A DNA stretch of 11,810 bases from Corynebacterium accolens (GCF_030515985.1 NZ_CP100376.1:689037-700846); one strand, 5' to 3'. Numbered from the stretch's first letter, positions 1-6,556 are shown. Notes: generated from the sequence alone by a model not told the origin. Numbers and translations: made by a program.

Positions 1-43
1 AAAGTCTGCATACCCGCCAGCATAACGATTTTCGCTACTCCAT

Positions 44-72
44 TTTTGCTTGTCCCAGAAAACCTTTAGGAT
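44..72 (+). promoter_or_regulatory. Possible promoter of the SGNH hydrolase gene
   Basis: A TAGGAT element at 67-72 fits the actinobacterial -10 pattern TAnnnT. A weak -35-like TTTTGC lies 17 bases upstream at 44-49. This would give a leader of roughly 55-60 bases before the ATG at 138. The -35 match is poor, so this is a guess from spacing and the -10 only. Confidence 0.3.
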
Positions 73-103
73 CATCGTGGCCTTAATCATCCCCTATCAG
101 TGT

Positions 104-125
104 GGCTTCCGTCCCTGCGGAAGCC
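104..125 (+). promoter_or_regulatory. Leader hairpin next to the ribosome binding site
   Basis: GGCTTCCG (104-111) and CGGAAGCC (118-125) form a perfect 8-bp stem with a 6-base loop. The ribosome binding site TTGAGG starts at the next base (126). No T-tract follows, so it is not a terminator. In the transcript it would sit directly against the ribosome landing site of the SGNH hydrolase gene, where it could stabilise the leader or affect initiation. The function is inferred; only the structure is seen. Confidence 0.5.
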
Positions 126-137
126 TTGAGGTACACC

Positions 138-935
138 ATGAAAAACTTCAGTAAACTTGCCGCGATTGCCGCTTGCACTGCCGCACTCGTGGGAGGTAGC
201 ACCGTCGCTACCGCGGCCGTGCCTGGCAATACGGTCCTGACTGGCGATAGCGTCGTCGCCAACCCTAATTTCCTTGATTACGCGCAAAACCGCGCCGGTA
301 TAAAAGCAAACACCAAGGTCGGTTGCATTACCGATAACTCCATCGCCAACGAAATGACGCGGGTATCCGGTGCGCATGTGGATCAGTACCAGTGCGCTGG
401 TGCGTCCTTCGGCACCGGCGGCCAGCACATCGATGACACCCTGCGCACGGCCGCCCGCAACGGCGATCTCAATCCCGAGACCCGCAATGTTGTCATCCAT
501 GCCGGCGCCAATGACACCTACCCGCACAAGGACAATATCGCGGCTTCCGAGCACTTCCTGCGCACCGGCATGCGCAGCGCCATCGATGTCGCCCACCACT
601 TTGCGCCAAATGCGAAGGTAACCATCGTGGGATACCCGCGGGTCTCCAATAACAACTCCGCGTGCCTGACCTCTGCCACCATCCCGATTCCGGCTAGCAG
701 GGTTGCTTCTACCGAAGAGCGCCTGCAAAACACCCTGCGCGAGGTAGCTGAGCAGAACGGTGCTTCCTTCTTGGACGCCCACCCGATATCCACGGGCCAC
801 GATAACTGCTCTCCTGACCGCTGGTGGGTCAACCTAGTAGACCCGCTTCCACCGGCGCCAGGCAACCTGCCGCTGCACCTTAACGCCAACGGCACCCACG
901 CGCTGGGCGAGCTCATCGGCCACTCGCTGAAGTAA
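138..935 (+). CDS. Secreted SGNH/GDSL-fold hydrolase (esterase/lipase-like)
   Basis: A 265-residue exported hydrolase, probably an ester or acyl hydrolase acting at the cell surface; the substrate is unknown. Residues 1-27 are a Sec signal peptide (basic start, hydrophobic run, Ala-X-Ala end). Block I is LTGDS with the likely nucleophile Ser38. Block II may be the Gly near residue 88. Block III is GAND (123-126, oxyanion Asn125). Block V is LHLNANG with likely catalytic His247. The acidic residue usual three positions before that His is replaced by Leu244, so the catalytic Asp is missing or lies elsewhere. Four cysteines (63, 86, 177, 224) could form two disulfides. I chose ATG 138 because TTGAGG lies about 6 bases upstream and the signal peptide starts there. 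An in-frame GTG at 102 would add 12 residues and bury the leader hairpin. The gene appears monocistronic, ending at a strong hairpin. Confidence 0.85.
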   Translation: MKNFSKLAAIAACTAALVGGSTVATAAVPGNTVLTGDSVVANPNFLDYAQNRAGIKANTKVGCITDNSIANEMTRVSGAHVDQYQCAGASFGTGGQHIDDTLRTAARNGDLNPETRNVVIHAGANDTYPHKDNIAASEHFLRTGMRSAIDVAHHFAPNAKVTIVGYPRVSNNNSACLTSATIPIPASRVASTEERLQNTLREVAEQNGASFLDAHPISTGHDNCSPDRWWVNLVDPLPPAPGNLPLHLNANGTHALGELIGHSLK

Positions 936-940
936 GAAAA

Positions 941-978
941 AAGAGTCTCGAGAAGCTATCTAGCCTCTCGAGACTCTT
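941..978. terminator. Bidirectional hairpin terminator between hydrolase and tRNA-Ala
   Basis: AAGAGTCTCGAGA (941-953) is a perfect 13-bp inverted repeat of TCTCGAGACTCTT (966-978), with a 12-base loop that could pair a little further. Read on the minus strand the stem runs into CTTTTTTC, a good T-tract for ending the tRNA transcript. Read on the plus strand only a weak CTTAATTT follows. It starts 5 bases after the hydrolase stop and lies 6 bases from the tRNA 3' end, so it serves both convergent genes. Confidence 0.85.
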
Positions 979-984
979 AATTTG

Positions 985-1057
985 TGGAGCTAACGGGATT
1001 CGAACCCGTGACCCCCACACTGCCAGTGTGGTGCGCTACCAGCTGCGCCATAGCCCC
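985..1057 (-). tRNA. tRNA-Ala (anticodon GGC)
   Basis: The minus strand folds into a complete 73-base cloverleaf. The acceptor stem is GGGGCTA with TAGCTCC and includes the G3:U70 pair that marks alanine tRNAs. The D stem is GCGC/GCGC. The anticodon stem CCACA/TGTGG encloses the loop CTGGCAG with anticodon GGC. The T arm is ACGGG-TTCGAAT-CCCGT. The discriminator base is A. CCA is not encoded (the next bases are CAA), so the 3' end must be added by the CCA enzyme. The GGC anticodon reads the GCC and GCT alanine codons. No integrase or attachment-site duplication is seen beside it. Confidence 0.97.
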
Positions 1058-1059
1058 AT

Positions 1060-1094
1060 ATACGAGGTGCAACCCTGTGGGCCGCAACTCGTAT
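1060..1094. repeat. Inverted repeat upstream of tRNA-Ala
   Basis: ATACGAG (1060-1066) pairs with CTCGTAT (1088-1094). After one mismatch the stem continues as TGC/GCA around a CCC-TGT-GGG core. It lies between the dsbA-like stop and the tRNA 5' end on the minus strand. No T-tract follows in either direction, so it is not a standard intrinsic terminator. It may be part of the tRNA promoter or leader region, or an RNA-processing structure. Confidence 0.4.
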
Positions 1095-1133
1095 GAATAT
1101 ACATGGCAAGTATTTAACTCACCAAATCGCCTG

Positions 1134-1859
1134 CTACTTGGTGGCGATGTCTACCCAGTCATTCAAGGACTCGCCGGATTCACGGTCCGGAATATCCTTG
1201 CCATCCTGGACAATGCGCGGCGAGGAAACCGAGCCGGTTGCCTTATTCAGCTTATCGTAGTTGGCCTTGGCCACCTTATTGCCCTGCTTGATATCCACGT
1301 TCTTGATGGAATCAACCACGTCATCCTCGGCGCCGAGTTCCTTGGCTTGGTCAGCGATGTCCTCCATATCCCACTTAGTGGCGATGCTCTGCTGGTTCTT
1401 CATCATGTAGTCGCGCAAATTCCAGTAGGTCTTTACGTCGCCAGACTTAGCCAGCTCTGACATGGCTGCGACGGCCTTGGTGGAGTAACCGTCCTCGTTT
1501 TCGACATCCTCGCCGTCTAGGAAGTTCAGCGTGCGCACGTGGACGACCAGCTTGCCATCCTCAATTGCCTGCTTCATCTCCTCATCGGTGCTTTTCGCCA
1601 GGTCCGCGCAGTGGGGGCAGGAGAAGTCTTCGTACAGGTCAACCTCTGGAGTATCGTCATCGGCCGCATCGGACTTCAGGGTAATCGCGTTGTCCTTATA
1701 GTCCATGGACATGTTGACGTCTTGCACCTCGATTTCATTGGCCTGCTTGCCATTCCACACGATGTAGCCAATGACCACGGCGATAATGACGAGTAGGACG
1801 CCGACGCCCCAGATGAAACCATTGCCAGACTTGGCATTCGGGTCACTTACTTTGCTCAT
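1134..1859 (-). CDS. Membrane-anchored DsbA-family thioredoxin-fold protein
   Basis: A 241-residue protein with a cytoplasmic N-terminus, one membrane anchor (about residues 13-35) and an extracytoplasmic DsbA/DsbG-like thioredoxin domain (about 70-240). The active site is CPHC at 81-84 in the context EDFSCPHC. The conserved cis-proline is probably Pro214 in SVSSPRI. CPHC is the active site of oxidising DsbA proteins, so a disulfide oxidase or isomerase role on exported proteins is likely; the clients are unknown. A dense acidic linker (residues 63-72) lies before the domain. It begins 53 bases after the MauE/DoxX gene on the same strand, probably as one operon. AAGG lies 6 bases before the ATG. 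In established cases thioredoxin-like and MauE-like proteins work together (MauD/MauE); the pairing here is inference from position. Confidence 0.88.
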   Translation of the reverse strand: MSKVSDPNAKSGNGFIWGVGVLLVIIAVVIGYIVWNGKQANEIEVQDVNMSMDYKDNAITLKSDAADDDTPEVDLYEDFSCPHCADLAKSTDEEMKQAIEDGKLVVHVRTLNFLDGEDVENEDGYSTKAVAAMSELAKSGDVKTYWNLRDYMMKNQQSIATKWDMEDIADQAKELGAEDDVVDSIKNVDIKQGNKVAKANYDKLNKATGSVSSPRIVQDGKDIPDRESGESLNDWVDIATK

Positions 1860-1912
1860 TTAAACCTTGCCTGTTGATACTTTCGGACTCTTGCAACCTA
1901 CTGTGCCCACCG

Positions 1913-2359
1913 CTACGGGTGGAGCGCAAATTTCGTGAACGGGCGTTTGATGATCCATGCGGTAAGGGCGAGGAAGGCGGCATCGCGAAGCAGCGTCAGC
2001 CCATAGTTCATGCCCGGCTCCGCAGTAGCGTCACCAGCACCAAAGCACCCGCAATCGATATCCAGCCCACGCAGCCATGCCTGCAGGATGCCGACCATGA
2101 AAAGCACCATGACCACGGCCGCTACCTTGGAAGACTCGCGAAGGAAAATCCCCAGCAAGAGCAGCATTCCACCCACTAGCTCCAGCGGCCCAATGAGCTG
2201 GGCCAGATACCCAGACCATTCCGGCGTGAAAATCTCATAGGCCTTGATGGATTGCATGGTATCCAGCGGGTGCGCCATCTTTTCTACACCGGCGATGATC
2301 CACACCACGGCCATGCCAAAGCGGGCGATAAAGCTCACCACATCAAACGCGTTATTCAC
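1913..2359 (-). CDS. MauE/DoxX-family redox membrane protein
   Basis: A 148-residue integral membrane protein with four predicted helices (about 8-25, 52-72, 77-97, 119-137). It matches the MauE/DoxX pattern: RFGMAVVWIIAGVEK in the first helix, IGPLELVGG in the second, and DCGCFG with Cys103 and Cys105 after the third. The C-G-C pair is expected to be redox active and could pass electrons between the membrane pool and the neighbouring CPHC protein. That partnership is inferred from the operon. The start is GTG at 2359. No ribosome binding site stands at a usable distance (GGGGAGG is over 20 bases away), but a -10-like TAAACT ends 7 bases before the GTG, pointing to a leaderless transcript. 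Confidence 0.82.
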   Translation of the reverse strand: MNNAFDVVSFIARFGMAVVWIIAGVEKMAHPLDTMQSIKAYEIFTPEWSGYLAQLIGPLELVGGMLLLLGIFLRESSKVAAVVMVLFMVGILQAWLRGLDIDCGCFGAGDATAEPGMNYGLTLLRDAAFLALTAWIIKRPFTKFALHP

Positions 2360-2366
2360 GCCGATT

Positions 2367-2372
2367 AGTTTA
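2367..2372 (-). promoter_or_regulatory. -10 element of a likely leaderless MauE/DoxX-dsbA promoter
   Basis: On the minus strand TAAACT (TAnnnT) is followed by 7 bases and then GTG. Transcription starting at that spacing would begin at the start codon itself. No clear -35 hexamer is visible, which is common for actinobacterial promoters. An overlapping TTAAAC a few bases upstream is an alternative. Confidence 0.4.
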
Positions 2373-2432
2373 GCGTTTAACCTCCCCTTTTCGGATACAA
2401 ACCCCTGTGCTTTTTCCTGAGACTTCGCCCAC

Positions 2433-2438
2433 TATGAT
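2433..2438 (+). promoter_or_regulatory. -10 element of a likely leaderless crcB promoter
   Basis: TATGAT is a near-consensus -10 box. Seven bases separate its end from the ATG at 2446, so the transcript would begin at the start codon. No Shine-Dalgarno sequence is visible before that ATG. A weak TTTTTC lies 17 bases upstream at 2411-2416. This placement also argues against the in-frame GTG at 2407 and the ATGs at 2434 and 2437 as starts. Confidence 0.5.
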
Positions 2439-2445
2439 GTACCCC

Positions 2446-2748
2446 ATGCCGCACTCCCTCATCGTCGGTTCCGGTGCCGCACTCGGCGCCGGTGCCCGCT
2501 ACCTCTTAACCATCGCTCTCGGCGGCGGAATGCTCCCGCTCCTCATCCTTAATATCGTCGGCAGCGCGCTGATGGGATATACCCGCCCCGGCCCCTTCTG
2601 GGGAACCGGATTCTTGGGTGGGTTTACCAGCTTCGCCAGCTTTGCTTTCTTCACCGCGGAGTCCCACTGGAGCATCGCCCTGGCCTATGTCGCGGCCACG
2701 CTCGTGGGCTGCACCGCCGCCTACCTTGCTGGGGATAAGCTGCGATGA
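2446..2748 (+). CDS. crcB: Fluoride channel subunit CrcB/Fluc (first of pair)
   Basis: A 100-residue, four-helix membrane protein of the CrcB/Fluc family, which exports toxic fluoride as a dual-topology dimer. Family marks are GAGARYL (Arg18), LNIVGS with Asn36, and GFLGGFTSFASF (about 55-66), which keeps two phenylalanines (63, 66) of the family's TTFSTF-type region, whose phenylalanines help line the fluoride path. It is slightly short for the family (usually about 110-130 residues). The ATG at 2446 is preferred because of the -10 box 7 bases upstream. Its stop overlaps the start of a second crcB by four bases (ATGA), so the two are translationally coupled, as in species that build Fluc from two different subunits. 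No crcB-type fluoride riboswitch is visible, and a leaderless start leaves no room for one. Confidence 0.88.
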   Translation: MPHSLIVGSGAALGAGARYLLTIALGGGMLPLLILNIVGSALMGYTRPGPFWGTGFLGGFTSFASFAFFTAESHWSIALAYVAATLVGCTAAYLAGDKLR

Positions 2749-3104
2749 ACCTGCTCTTCGTCCTTATCGGCGGCTTTTTCGGCGGCGCGGCGCGCTACGG
2801 CTTTACCCGCCTGTTGCCCTCGCCGTATTGCACCTTCGCATCCAATATCCTGGGTTCCTTGATCTTCGGCCTGGCGGTGGGCTTTGCGCAGCTTGCCGAT
2901 GCCCCCTTCGCCCATCCCCTCTTCGCCCTCGGCCTCGCCGGTGGCCTATCCACCTGGTCCACCATGGCGAAAGAGCTAGGGGAAATGGTCAAGCAGCGGC
3001 ACTGGTGGCCGCTGTGTAAGTACCTATTTTGGACCATCGGGATCGGCGTGGTCCTAGCCTGGCGCGGGGTGATGTGGGCCGAACTTATCTATCACGGAAT
3101 CTAA
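2745..3104 (+). CDS. crcB: Fluoride channel subunit CrcB/Fluc (second of pair)
   Basis: A 119-residue CrcB/Fluc homologue with four helices. The N-terminal GGFFGGAARYGFTRLL and SNILGSLIFG (Asn34) are typical. The usual TTFSTF-type region reads GGLSTWSTM (66-74): Trp71 and Met74 stand where phenylalanines are common. The partner keeps the phenylalanines, so the two subunits are not equivalent and probably form an asymmetric heterodimer. The start overlaps the upstream crcB stop (ATGA at 2745-2748), and the family-typical N-terminus begins at this ATG. The C-terminus is extended and aromatic (KYLFWTIGIGVVLAWRGVMW). No clear terminator follows. Confidence 0.86.
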   Translation: MNLLFVLIGGFFGGAARYGFTRLLPSPYCTFASNILGSLIFGLAVGFAQLADAPFAHPLFALGLAGGLSTWSTMAKELGEMVKQRHWWPLCKYLFWTIGIGVVLAWRGVMWAELIYHGI

Positions 3105-3157
3105 GTACACAATTCCCAGCTCGCTCCTAGCTACAGTGACCCCTACGATTTCTCTGC

Positions 3158-3280
3158 GTGCACTTCTTCCTGTACTTGGATCCGGCGGCAAAGAAGTTCC
3201 AGCCCGAAGCGCACCCATGGTTCCTGTGCTACGACGACGAGCTGAAACTTCTTAATATCAGTCAAGGCCTAGATGCCTAA
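3158..3280 (+). CDS. Possible small protein of unknown function (40 aa)
   Basis: The frame from GTG 3158 reads VHFFLYLDPAAKKF, then HPWFLCYDDELKLLNIS, ending QGLDA at TAA 3278-3280. I do not recognise it. It has mixed, protein-like composition with no membrane helix or signal peptide. There is no ribosome binding site, but TACGAT (3144-3149), a good -10 box, ends 8 bases before the GTG, the same leaderless geometry seen at 2446 and 2359. The frame is open only from 3140. It could instead be the tail of a lost gene. It ends 3 bases from the convergent ABC permease stop. Confidence 0.35.
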   Translation: MHFFLYLDPAAKKFQPEAHPWFLCYDDELKLLNISQGLDA

Positions 3281-3285
3281 GCCTT
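3264..3285. terminator. Weak hairpin at the convergent gene ends
   Basis: AAGGC (3264-3268) pairs with GCCTT (3281-3285), and inside it TAG pairs with CTA around an ATGC loop, with one C-A mismatch between the two stems. It overlaps the stop codons of both the small ORF and the ABC permease. There is no T-tract, so terminator activity is doubtful. Confidence 0.25.
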
Positions 3286-5827
3286 AATCCGCAATCGCCT
3301 CCAGCGGCGGCGTCTTTGCCGCGCGTTGCGATGGCCATACCGCTGCGATGACGCCCACAACCGCGGATCCCAGCAGCATGATCACCAGCATGCCCCACGG
3401 AACCTCGGCACCGCCAAGGCCTTGGTCATTCAGGATCTCGATGAAGGACCAGCCCAAGCCGAGGCCGATGAGGATGCCCATGATTGCGCCAAAGAGCGAA
3501 ATCTGCACCGACTCCAGCGTGATCATCCGGCGGATTTGGCGGCGCTGCGTACCCACCGCACGCAACATGCCAATCTCCTGGCGGCGCTCGATAACACCCA
3601 AGGTCAAGGTATTGACAATGCCCAGCACGGCAATGATCACGGCGAGTGCGAGAAGACCGTAGAGAATGGCCAGCATCTGGTCGATGAAGCCAGCGGCCTG
3701 ACCCGCATATTCCTTACCGGTGTTGACCTGCACCACCACGAGATCCTTGACGGCATCCTCGAGGTTCTGGCGTAGCTCTTCCTTGTCGTAGCCTTCTTTA
3801 CCTAATACGCCCACCATCTGCACAGAGAATTCTCCGTCAGCGGCGACTTCTTCTGCCACGTCCTGCGAAACCACCATATTTTGAATGGTCTCGATGGGCT
3901 CAAAGGTGCCGACCAGTTTGGCTTCCGCAGTCTTGCCCGGCTTGCTGCCGGTGACCTCGTAGGTCTCTCCTACCTTCCAGCCATTTTCTTTGGCGAAGTC
4001 TTCCGTGGCGGCAAAGCCGCCTTCAATATTGGCATCGCCTTCCACCATGTTCATCGCCAGCATCGAGGTGGGGTCAGCATCCACCGTCACGGTGAACAAC
4101 CCGCCGGCGCCAAAGTCCAAGGAGGCCTGACCGTCCACGGCAACCGGGGCCGAGCCAACGGTAATGACCTTATCCACACCGTCTGCCTCTGCGGCACGCT
4201 CGCCGGTTTCCTTCGGCGTCGGGAAGTTTCCGGAGCTCGGGCCGGACAAAATGTAGTCCGACGTAATAGTTTGGTCCACCGTATCCGAGATGGAGGCCTT
4301 CATCGTCTGGCCCAGCATGCCGATGCTCGTGACCAATGCCACGCCCAAGGTCAGGGCAAAGGCCGTGGCGGCAGTGCGGCGCGGGTTACGCCGCGAGTTG
4401 GTAGCAGCCAGCTTGCCGATGGACCCGAAAGGCGCTCCAATAGCCTTGCCCAGCGTTGGTACTAGCGGCAAAGAGAGCGCCGGTCCTGCCAAGAAGAAAC
4501 CGATAATCACCCCGACGGCGCCGAGGCCGACGAGGATGGCGCGGACGTTCGTTTCGGCATCGCTAAGCACGCCCGCAAACGCCGCAATAATGCCGCCGAT
4601 CATGAGGATCGCACCGAAAATCGTCCGGACCTTCAGCGAAGAACCGGAGGCCGATTCCGTCGTGCGCATCGCTTCGACCGGCTCCACGGCACCCGCGCGC
4701 CGCGCCGGGGCCCACGCAGAGACCACGGTGACAATCGTGCCCAAAATGATCGGAACTACCACGGCGGAAACGCTCAGTCCCAGACCGCCGCCAATGTCCA
4801 TACCGTTGGCGCCCATCACCGCCTTGATTACGGCGACCAATCCCACGCCGGCAACAACGCCGACGATGGACCCCAGCACGCCCACGATGACGGATTCCAC
4901 CACAACGGAATTGGTGATCTGGCGGCGCGACGCACCCAATGCACGCAAGAGCGCGAACTCCTTAATGCGCTGGGCCACGATCATGGAGAAGGTATTGGCA
5001 ATAATAAAGGTGCCCACCAACAAGGCGATTAGACCAAAGGCAACGAGGAAGTAGTTCACAAACTTCAACGCCTCGGTCATTGCCTCACTGGTCTGCTCTG
5101 CAAGGCGTTCGCCGGACTCTGCTTTGATGTCGAATTTGTCATTCAGGTCATCGACAAGCGCATTCGCATCCACGCCATCGGCGGCAGAGACCTTCAGCTG
5201 GGAAGGATCACCAAAGCGCTCCAGGTAATCCGACTCGTCCATGCGCAGCTCGATGCTATCGCCCTGCTCCACCGGCGGCTCCACGATGCCCGTGACCTTA
5301 ACCTCATCCTGGCTATCCGAATGGACTACCAGAAGCTTCTGGCCAACGGAGATATCGTATTTCTCCGCTGCAGAAGAATTGATCGTCACCTCATCTTTGG
5401 CCTTTGGCTCATCGCCTTCAGTGAGTTCGCTCGCGCCACCGACCGTTTTATCCGCGGGATAGTATGGCACGAGGCTCGCAGTACCGCTTTGGGTTTGGAA
5501 AGCCTCCGAGTTTTCATCGGCTACAACCACAGTCTGCGAGTCAGCGACGTTGATGTTTTTAACGTCGTCATCATCAAGCAGCTGCTTGCGCAGCCCTTCA
5601 TCCAGCTTCTGGTCGCTGTCATCGTTCTCACTAACCACCGCGTCTACCCCGCGGAACTGGTTATCCACCGCAGAATCAAAAGTGGCCTTCAATGAGTTAG
5701 TGAACATGAAAGAGCCTGCAATAAAGGCGGTGCCCAAGACCACCGCCAAAATTGTCAGGCCAAGGCGCAATTTATGCGCCAAAATATTGCGCACGGATAC
5801 CCTGCGCATTGCGTTTCCGCGTGCCAT
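3284..5827 (-). CDS. ABC transporter permease, double FtsX/MacB type
   Basis: An 847-residue permease that pairs with the upstream ATPase. The layout is a duplicated MacB/FtsX unit: helix 1 (about 20-44); a first extracytoplasmic domain (about 45-250); three helices (about 255-375) with the coupling motif QRIKEFALLRALGASRRQI (286-304); two central helices (about 402-450); another start helix near 485-505; a second extracytoplasmic domain (about 515-710); and a second FtsX domain (about 715-840) with IERRQEIGMLRAVGTQRRQI (746-765). Such transporters usually move lipids, lipoproteins or peptides outward, or transmit force across the membrane; the substrate is not visible here. The ATG follows the ATPase stop directly (TAAATG), with GAGGG just before it. 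A second in-frame ATG 6 codons later, before RRVSVRN, is a possible alternative start. No two-component genes flank the operon. Confidence 0.92.
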   Translation of the reverse strand: MARGNAMRRVSVRNILAHKLRLGLTILAVVLGTAFIAGSFMFTNSLKATFDSAVDNQFRGVDAVVSENDDSDQKLDEGLRKQLLDDDDVKNINVADSQTVVVADENSEAFQTQSGTASLVPYYPADKTVGGASELTEGDEPKAKDEVTINSSAAEKYDISVGQKLLVVHSDSQDEVKVTGIVEPPVEQGDSIELRMDESDYLERFGDPSQLKVSAADGVDANALVDDLNDKFDIKAESGERLAEQTSEAMTEALKFVNYFLVAFGLIALLVGTFIIANTFSMIVAQRIKEFALLRALGASRRQITNSVVVESVIVGVLGSIVGVVAGVGLVAVIKAVMGANGMDIGGGLGLSVSAVVVPIILGTIVTVVSAWAPARRAGAVEPVEAMRTTESASGSSLKVRTIFGAILMIGGIIAAFAGVLSDAETNVRAILVGLGAVGVIIGFFLAGPALSLPLVPTLGKAIGAPFGSIGKLAATNSRRNPRRTAATAFALTLGVALVTSIGMLGQTMKASISDTVDQTITSDYILSGPSSGNFPTPKETGERAAEADGVDKVITVGSAPVAVDGQASLDFGAGGLFTVTVDADPTSMLAMNMVEGDANIEGGFAATEDFAKENGWKVGETYEVTGSKPGKTAEAKLVGTFEPIETIQNMVVSQDVAEEVAADGEFSVQMVGVLGKEGYDKEELRQNLEDAVKDLVVVQVNTGKEYAGQAAGFIDQMLAILYGLLALAVIIAVLGIVNTLTLGVIERRQEIGMLRAVGTQRRQIRRMITLESVQISLFGAIMGILIGLGLGWSFIEILNDQGLGGAEVPWGMLVIMLLGSAVVGVIAAVWPSQRAAKTPPLEAIAD

Positions 5828-6556
5828 TTAACCCTCAATCTCTGCCATTACATTGTGAATGGCCTCCATCGTTGGATCCTGCAGTTCATTAACGAGCTTG
5901 CCATCAGCAAGGAAAACAACACGATCGGCGTACGACGCCGCCTTAGCATCGTGCGTCACAATGACCACAGTCTGGTTATCCTGGTCCACCGCAGTGCGCA
6001 GAATATCCAATACCTCGGCCGAAGAATTGGAATCCAAGTTACCCGTAGGCTCATCGCCAAAAATAATCTCCGGCCGCGACACTAAGGCGCGAGCACAGGC
6101 GACACGCTGCTGCTGACCACCAGACAGCTCAGCCGGGCGGTGCTCCAAACGCTCCGCCAGCCCCAGGCGACGGGTGACTTCTTCAAACCATTGCTTGTCG
6201 ACGTCCTTGCCCGCGATATCAGTCGGCAGCGTGATGTTTTCCGCAGCCGTCAAGGTAGGGACCAAGTTGAAGGACTGGAAAATAAATCCTAAGCGGTCAC
6301 GACGCAACGCCGTAATTTCCTTGTCATTGAGGTGCGACATATCGGTATCACCGATAAACGCCGAACCAGAGCTAGCAGAGTCCAACCCTGCCATCGTGTG
6401 CATCAACGTGGACTTGCCCGAGCCCGAAGGGCCCATAATGGCCGTGAATTGGTTCTTTCCAAACTCAATGGAAACGTGATCAAGGGCGATAACCACCGTA
6501 TCATCGCTTCCGTATTGCTTAAACAAGTCAACGGCGCGCGCCGCGGCATCAGTCAT
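5828..6556 (-). CDS. ABC transporter ATP-binding protein (MacB/LolD-like)
   Basis: A 242-residue nucleotide-binding subunit that powers the adjacent permease. All motifs are intact: Walker A GPSGSGKST (42-50), Q-loop Gln94 in FIFQSFNLVP, signature LSGGQQQR (144-151), Walker B IIFGDEP (164-170) with catalytic Glu169, the D-loop TGNLD, and the H-loop His202 in THD. FIFQSFNLVPTLTAAEN and DEPTGNLDS are characteristic of the MacB/LolD/SalX subfamily. The ATG at 6556 is preceded by AAGGAGAA at 8 bases, the best ribosome binding site in the window. It is the first gene of a two-gene operon; its stop TAA is immediately followed by the permease ATG. Confidence 0.95.
   Translation of the reverse strand: MTDAAARAVDLFKQYGSDDTVVIALDHVSIEFGKNQFTAIMGPSGSGKSTLMHTMAGLDSASSGSAFIGDTDMSHLNDKEITALRRDRLGFIFQSFNLVPTLTAAENITLPTDIAGKDVDKQWFEEVTRRLGLAERLEHRPAELSGGQQQRVACARALVSRPEIIFGDEPTGNLDSNSSAEVLDILRTAVDQDNQTVVIVTHDAKAASYADRVVFLADGKLVNELQDPTMEAIHNVMAEIEG

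Noticed and set aside
87..800. Long open frame on the minus strand opposite the SGNH hydrolase
   Set aside because: The plus frame has a signal peptide and the SGNH catalytic blocks. The minus frame has no recognisable family or start signals and is an effect of GC-rich codon usage.
985..1057. tRNA-Ala as an attachment site of an integrated island
   Set aside because: No integrase gene and no duplicated tRNA 3' end occur in the window. The foreign block lies more than 5 kb away.
1060..1094. Intrinsic terminator of the dsbA-like gene
   Set aside because: The inverted repeat is real, but no T-tract follows on the minus strand, so it is kept only as a repeat.
2360..2445. Fluoride riboswitch upstream of crcB
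   Set aside because: Only 86 bases separate the divergent starts, a -10 box sits 7 bases before the ATG, and no crcB-motif pseudoknot pairing was found.
4290..5054. 254-codon plus-strand frame opposite the ABC permease
   Set aside because: Its composition (runs of Thr, Pro, Ala) is that of antisense to hydrophobic coding sequence. The permease frame with FtsX motifs explains the region fully.
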